From Pholis gunnellus (Eukaryota > Chordata > Actinopteri > Perciformes > Pholidae), in NCBI GenBank assembly GCA_910591455.2, contig OU342806.1, positions 5,483,478-5,547,477 on the forward strand: a DNA stretch of 64,000 nt, written 5' to 3'. Positions 61,935-64,000 of this stretch are shown here, piece after piece. The notes under the pieces were generated by a model. The model saw nothing but the letters and a program-made list of their open reading frames with translations. It made no database searches and was not told where the DNA came from. The translations under genes and the position numbers were made by a program. The stretch's first letter is position 1. The number at the start of each line of letters is the position of its first letter.

Positions 61935-62215
61935 GGGTCTGAATAGTGAAGCCAATGCTGAAGTACCTTTACAATTTCTTCTCTCTAATGGCCATCAGGG
62001 GGCGACTCCTCTGGATGCAAAAAGAAGTCCGATTTTATAGAAGTCTATGAGAAAATGACTACTTCTCTCTTGATTTATTACCTCAGTAAACATTGTAAAC
62101 ATGAGTTTATGGTCTCAATCGCTAGTTTCAAGTCTCCTTCAGTATGATGTTTATTTCGTAAATGATGGTCCTATTTTCGGTAAAATAGACAATAAAGCAG
62201 GTTATGGGAGTTGTC
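61935..62215 (-). repeat. Family R2 repeat, inverted copy downstream of creb3l3
   Basis: Reverse-complement match to the intron 9 copy: CATCAGGGGGCGACTCCTCT, TAAACATGAGTTTATGGTCT, CTAGTTTCAAGTCTCCTTCA. With 54225-54630 it forms a long inverted pair about 7.5 kb apart. The open frame starting 62101 begins inside it and is not a gene. Confidence 0.8.
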
Positions 62216-63039
62216 ACAGTGTATTTTCAGTTCATGAAAACCCAGAAACCCAAAGAAGTCCATTCATTTTCCAATGTGCAGAATCTGCAGAAGTAACTTG
62301 GAGAGCCTAATAGAAGGGTTACAATGCTAACACTTGATACCACAAAAGAAGGGGACAAAAAGGAAAATACATTTACAGATTTTTCATTTCAACTACTGAA
62401 GGCCTTATCCACATTTCGATCACAGCGTCAATGTGAGGTGTCCTTGACAGCCGCATAATAACTCGGAGTCGCTGGTATGCAATCTGTGAAATGTCAGGTG
62501 CTTAGTAAGCAGTCTGCTCAGAATTATTCTACAGCACAGGTTTAAACGCTTAGAACATTAAACCAGGCATACTGTCAGTGCTCCTGCATTTGGTGGTTTA
62601 AGGGTTGTTAAACTGTCAAGAACTGGGTCACGGATTAAGACAGTACAGATTTTCTTTTTTATCCACTCATGTCTTTTTAATTTGCTCAAAAACTTACAGG
62701 GAGGGATTACTTACAGACAAGGGAAGTGACTCCAAAAACAGTAAGAGGGTAACACACCAGTAATATTTGTTATAGTCTGTGGACTATCTCTATTTTGTTT
62801 GAAACTGTTACTTATTCTGAAGTCTTTACCTGGACTTCACTGTTGGACAATATCAGCTTAAAGCAGCATGTTTCTGTTGATGCCGGCTGGAAGCCAACAA
62901 GAACTGAAGTAAAGAGAATTTTGATTACATTTGTGATTTTGCAGCACATCACTTGGTAAAGGAAGCATTTTATTACAATCCAGATTGACAGAAAACTACA
63001 AATTATTATTTAGTTATTAAGGGGAGATACCCCAGCTGA

Positions 63040-63360
63040 ATAAGGTAAAAATAAATATATAGTAGATATGACCATGAAACTTCCCCAGTTGATTATATAC
63101 ATTAGGAATTATTTTTGTTTTACACATTATTTGATGTTTAAATATGCAAATGAGGCATTACCTTATTGAATATGTGCAAACCTGCATATATTTCCATAAC
63201 AACAATCTAAACATTGGATAAAGCCAGGTCTTGTTTCATCTTGTTGACGTATCAGAGTTCAAAGGATTTTACAGAAGGAATTTTGGATATCTCTGGTATC
63301 ACTCCAATCAGAAAATACTGTCAACAGCCATTAGAAATCCATTTTCACCATGTTTTAAGG
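63040..63360 (-). repeat. Family R1 repeat, inverted partial copies
   Basis: Reverse-orientation matches to 49250-49700: CCATGAAACTTCCCC (63071 on), AAATGAGGCATTA (near 63150) and CAGAAAATACTGTCAACAGC (63310 on). The order of blocks differs from the intron 3 copy, implying two adjacent truncated copies rather than one. Confidence 0.65.
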
Positions 63361-63925
63361 AGTATAATGTTTTATAAATCAGGCCATGAATGATATATGA
63401 ACAAACTCCACTGTGAAAACTTTCTGAATATAGATAGGAATGAAACTGGAAAGTTTGGTCAAAAAAGAAAGTGGAGATTTCTGGGAAAGAAGTTATTTCA
63501 AGAAAACGACCTTTAAATGTATAATATGCTGAGCATACACTGATGCCAAAATAATCTCTGAATCATCACTTTTGACCCAGTGTGTGATGGTGTCTGTGTT
63601 CATAACGTTTCTGAGCGTAGGTGAAGGGCCAGCGAGGATGACGCCTGCCCTGCCCTGAAACAATTAGTAACTAATGTTTTATTTCTCTGATTCACTGCTT
63701 TGTTCTCACTAACGCCGCTCCCTCTCCTCATACATGTTTAAATATGCAAATGAGGCCTAATATAATAATAACTTTTGGTGGATTTAGGAGAAATCTAGAG
63801 ACACAGATACACAAAGTAGTAAAAATAATTTGTCAATTTCTTAATGTTTCAACCTTGTTTGTAAATAACTCCCTTTATTATATTTAGACTTCTATTGATG
63901 AGAAATTCGGCAAAATTCTATTCAC
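63300..63925 (-). repeat. Family R1 repeat, second inverted copy
   Basis: Begins with the CAGAAAATACTGTC block and reaches GCAAATGAGGCC at about 63745, then GATTTAGGAGAAATCTAGAG and GACACAGATACACAAAG. These correspond to the reverse complement of the 49260-49385 stretch. A GC-richer 100-base segment near 63600-63730 interrupts it. Confidence 0.6.
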
Positions 63926-64000
63926 TCTTGTGTGTAAAGCAACTTGATGATTTGAAATAATCAAAATAATACAAATACAATTCCTTAGTGAGTTTTGTTG

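Larger units (their letters stand above)
55778..64000. other. creb3l3 3' UTR and downstream non-coding DNA
   Basis: No coding gene recognised. Contents are the creb3l3 3' UTR (likely to about 56215), repeat fragments R2, R3 and R1, a hairpin at 57889-57926, and AT-rich unclassified sequence. Open frames at 60951-61220 and 61066-61563 overlap each other and show no family motif. A CAATAAACA near 61548 could be a poly(A) signal of an unseen non-coding transcript. A perfect 17-bp tandem duplication lies at 61232-61265. Confidence 0.7.

Overview
This window is vertebrate nuclear DNA, almost certainly from a percomorph-like teleost. It is gene-poor, with GT-AG introns, long dinucleotide arrays and several interspersed repeats that I recognise as common in teleost genomes. 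Nothing prokaryotic, viral or organellar is visible.

Two protein-coding genes are supported, arranged head to head. On the minus strand is the 5' part of celf5 (CUGBP/Elav-like family RNA-binding protein). Coding exon 1 lies at 34988-35345 and exon 2 at 19111-19193. They are separated by a 15.8 kb intron, and the rest of the gene lies beyond the left edge, so positions 1-19110 are intron 2 sequence as far as I can see. On the plus strand is a complete ten-exon creb3l3 (CREB-H) at 47927-55777. It encodes about 426 residues: an acidic N-terminus, a DSG-type motif, a bZIP domain, one membrane segment and a lumenal tail. Every exon junction was checked for splice consensus and phase. In human both genes lie on 19p13.3, which fits the pairing.

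Layout: 1-19110 is celf5 intron 2 (microsatellites and repeat fragments). 19194-34987 is celf5 intron 1, with a CpG-rich patch near its 5' end. 35346-47926 is the shared upstream interval, holding a 30-base G run and a 520-bp hAT-type MITE with a perfect 8-bp target-site duplication. 47927-55777 is creb3l3, with repeat copies in introns 1, 3, 4, 6 and 9. 55778-64000 is the creb3l3 3' untranslated region and downstream repeats, including an inverted copy of the intron 9 repeat and a perfect 17-bp-stem hairpin.

The two genes have unrelated jobs: Celf5 is a neural splicing and RNA-stability factor, while Creb3l3 is an ER-anchored liver/intestine transcription factor. They probably share only the neighbourhood. 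I saw no evidence for a wholly new biological system. The most interesting hypotheses are that celf5 exon 2 (83 bp, so its loss shifts frame) is bracketed by UG repeats, the kind of sequence CELF proteins bind, and that creb3l3 exon 3 has a NAGNAG acceptor.
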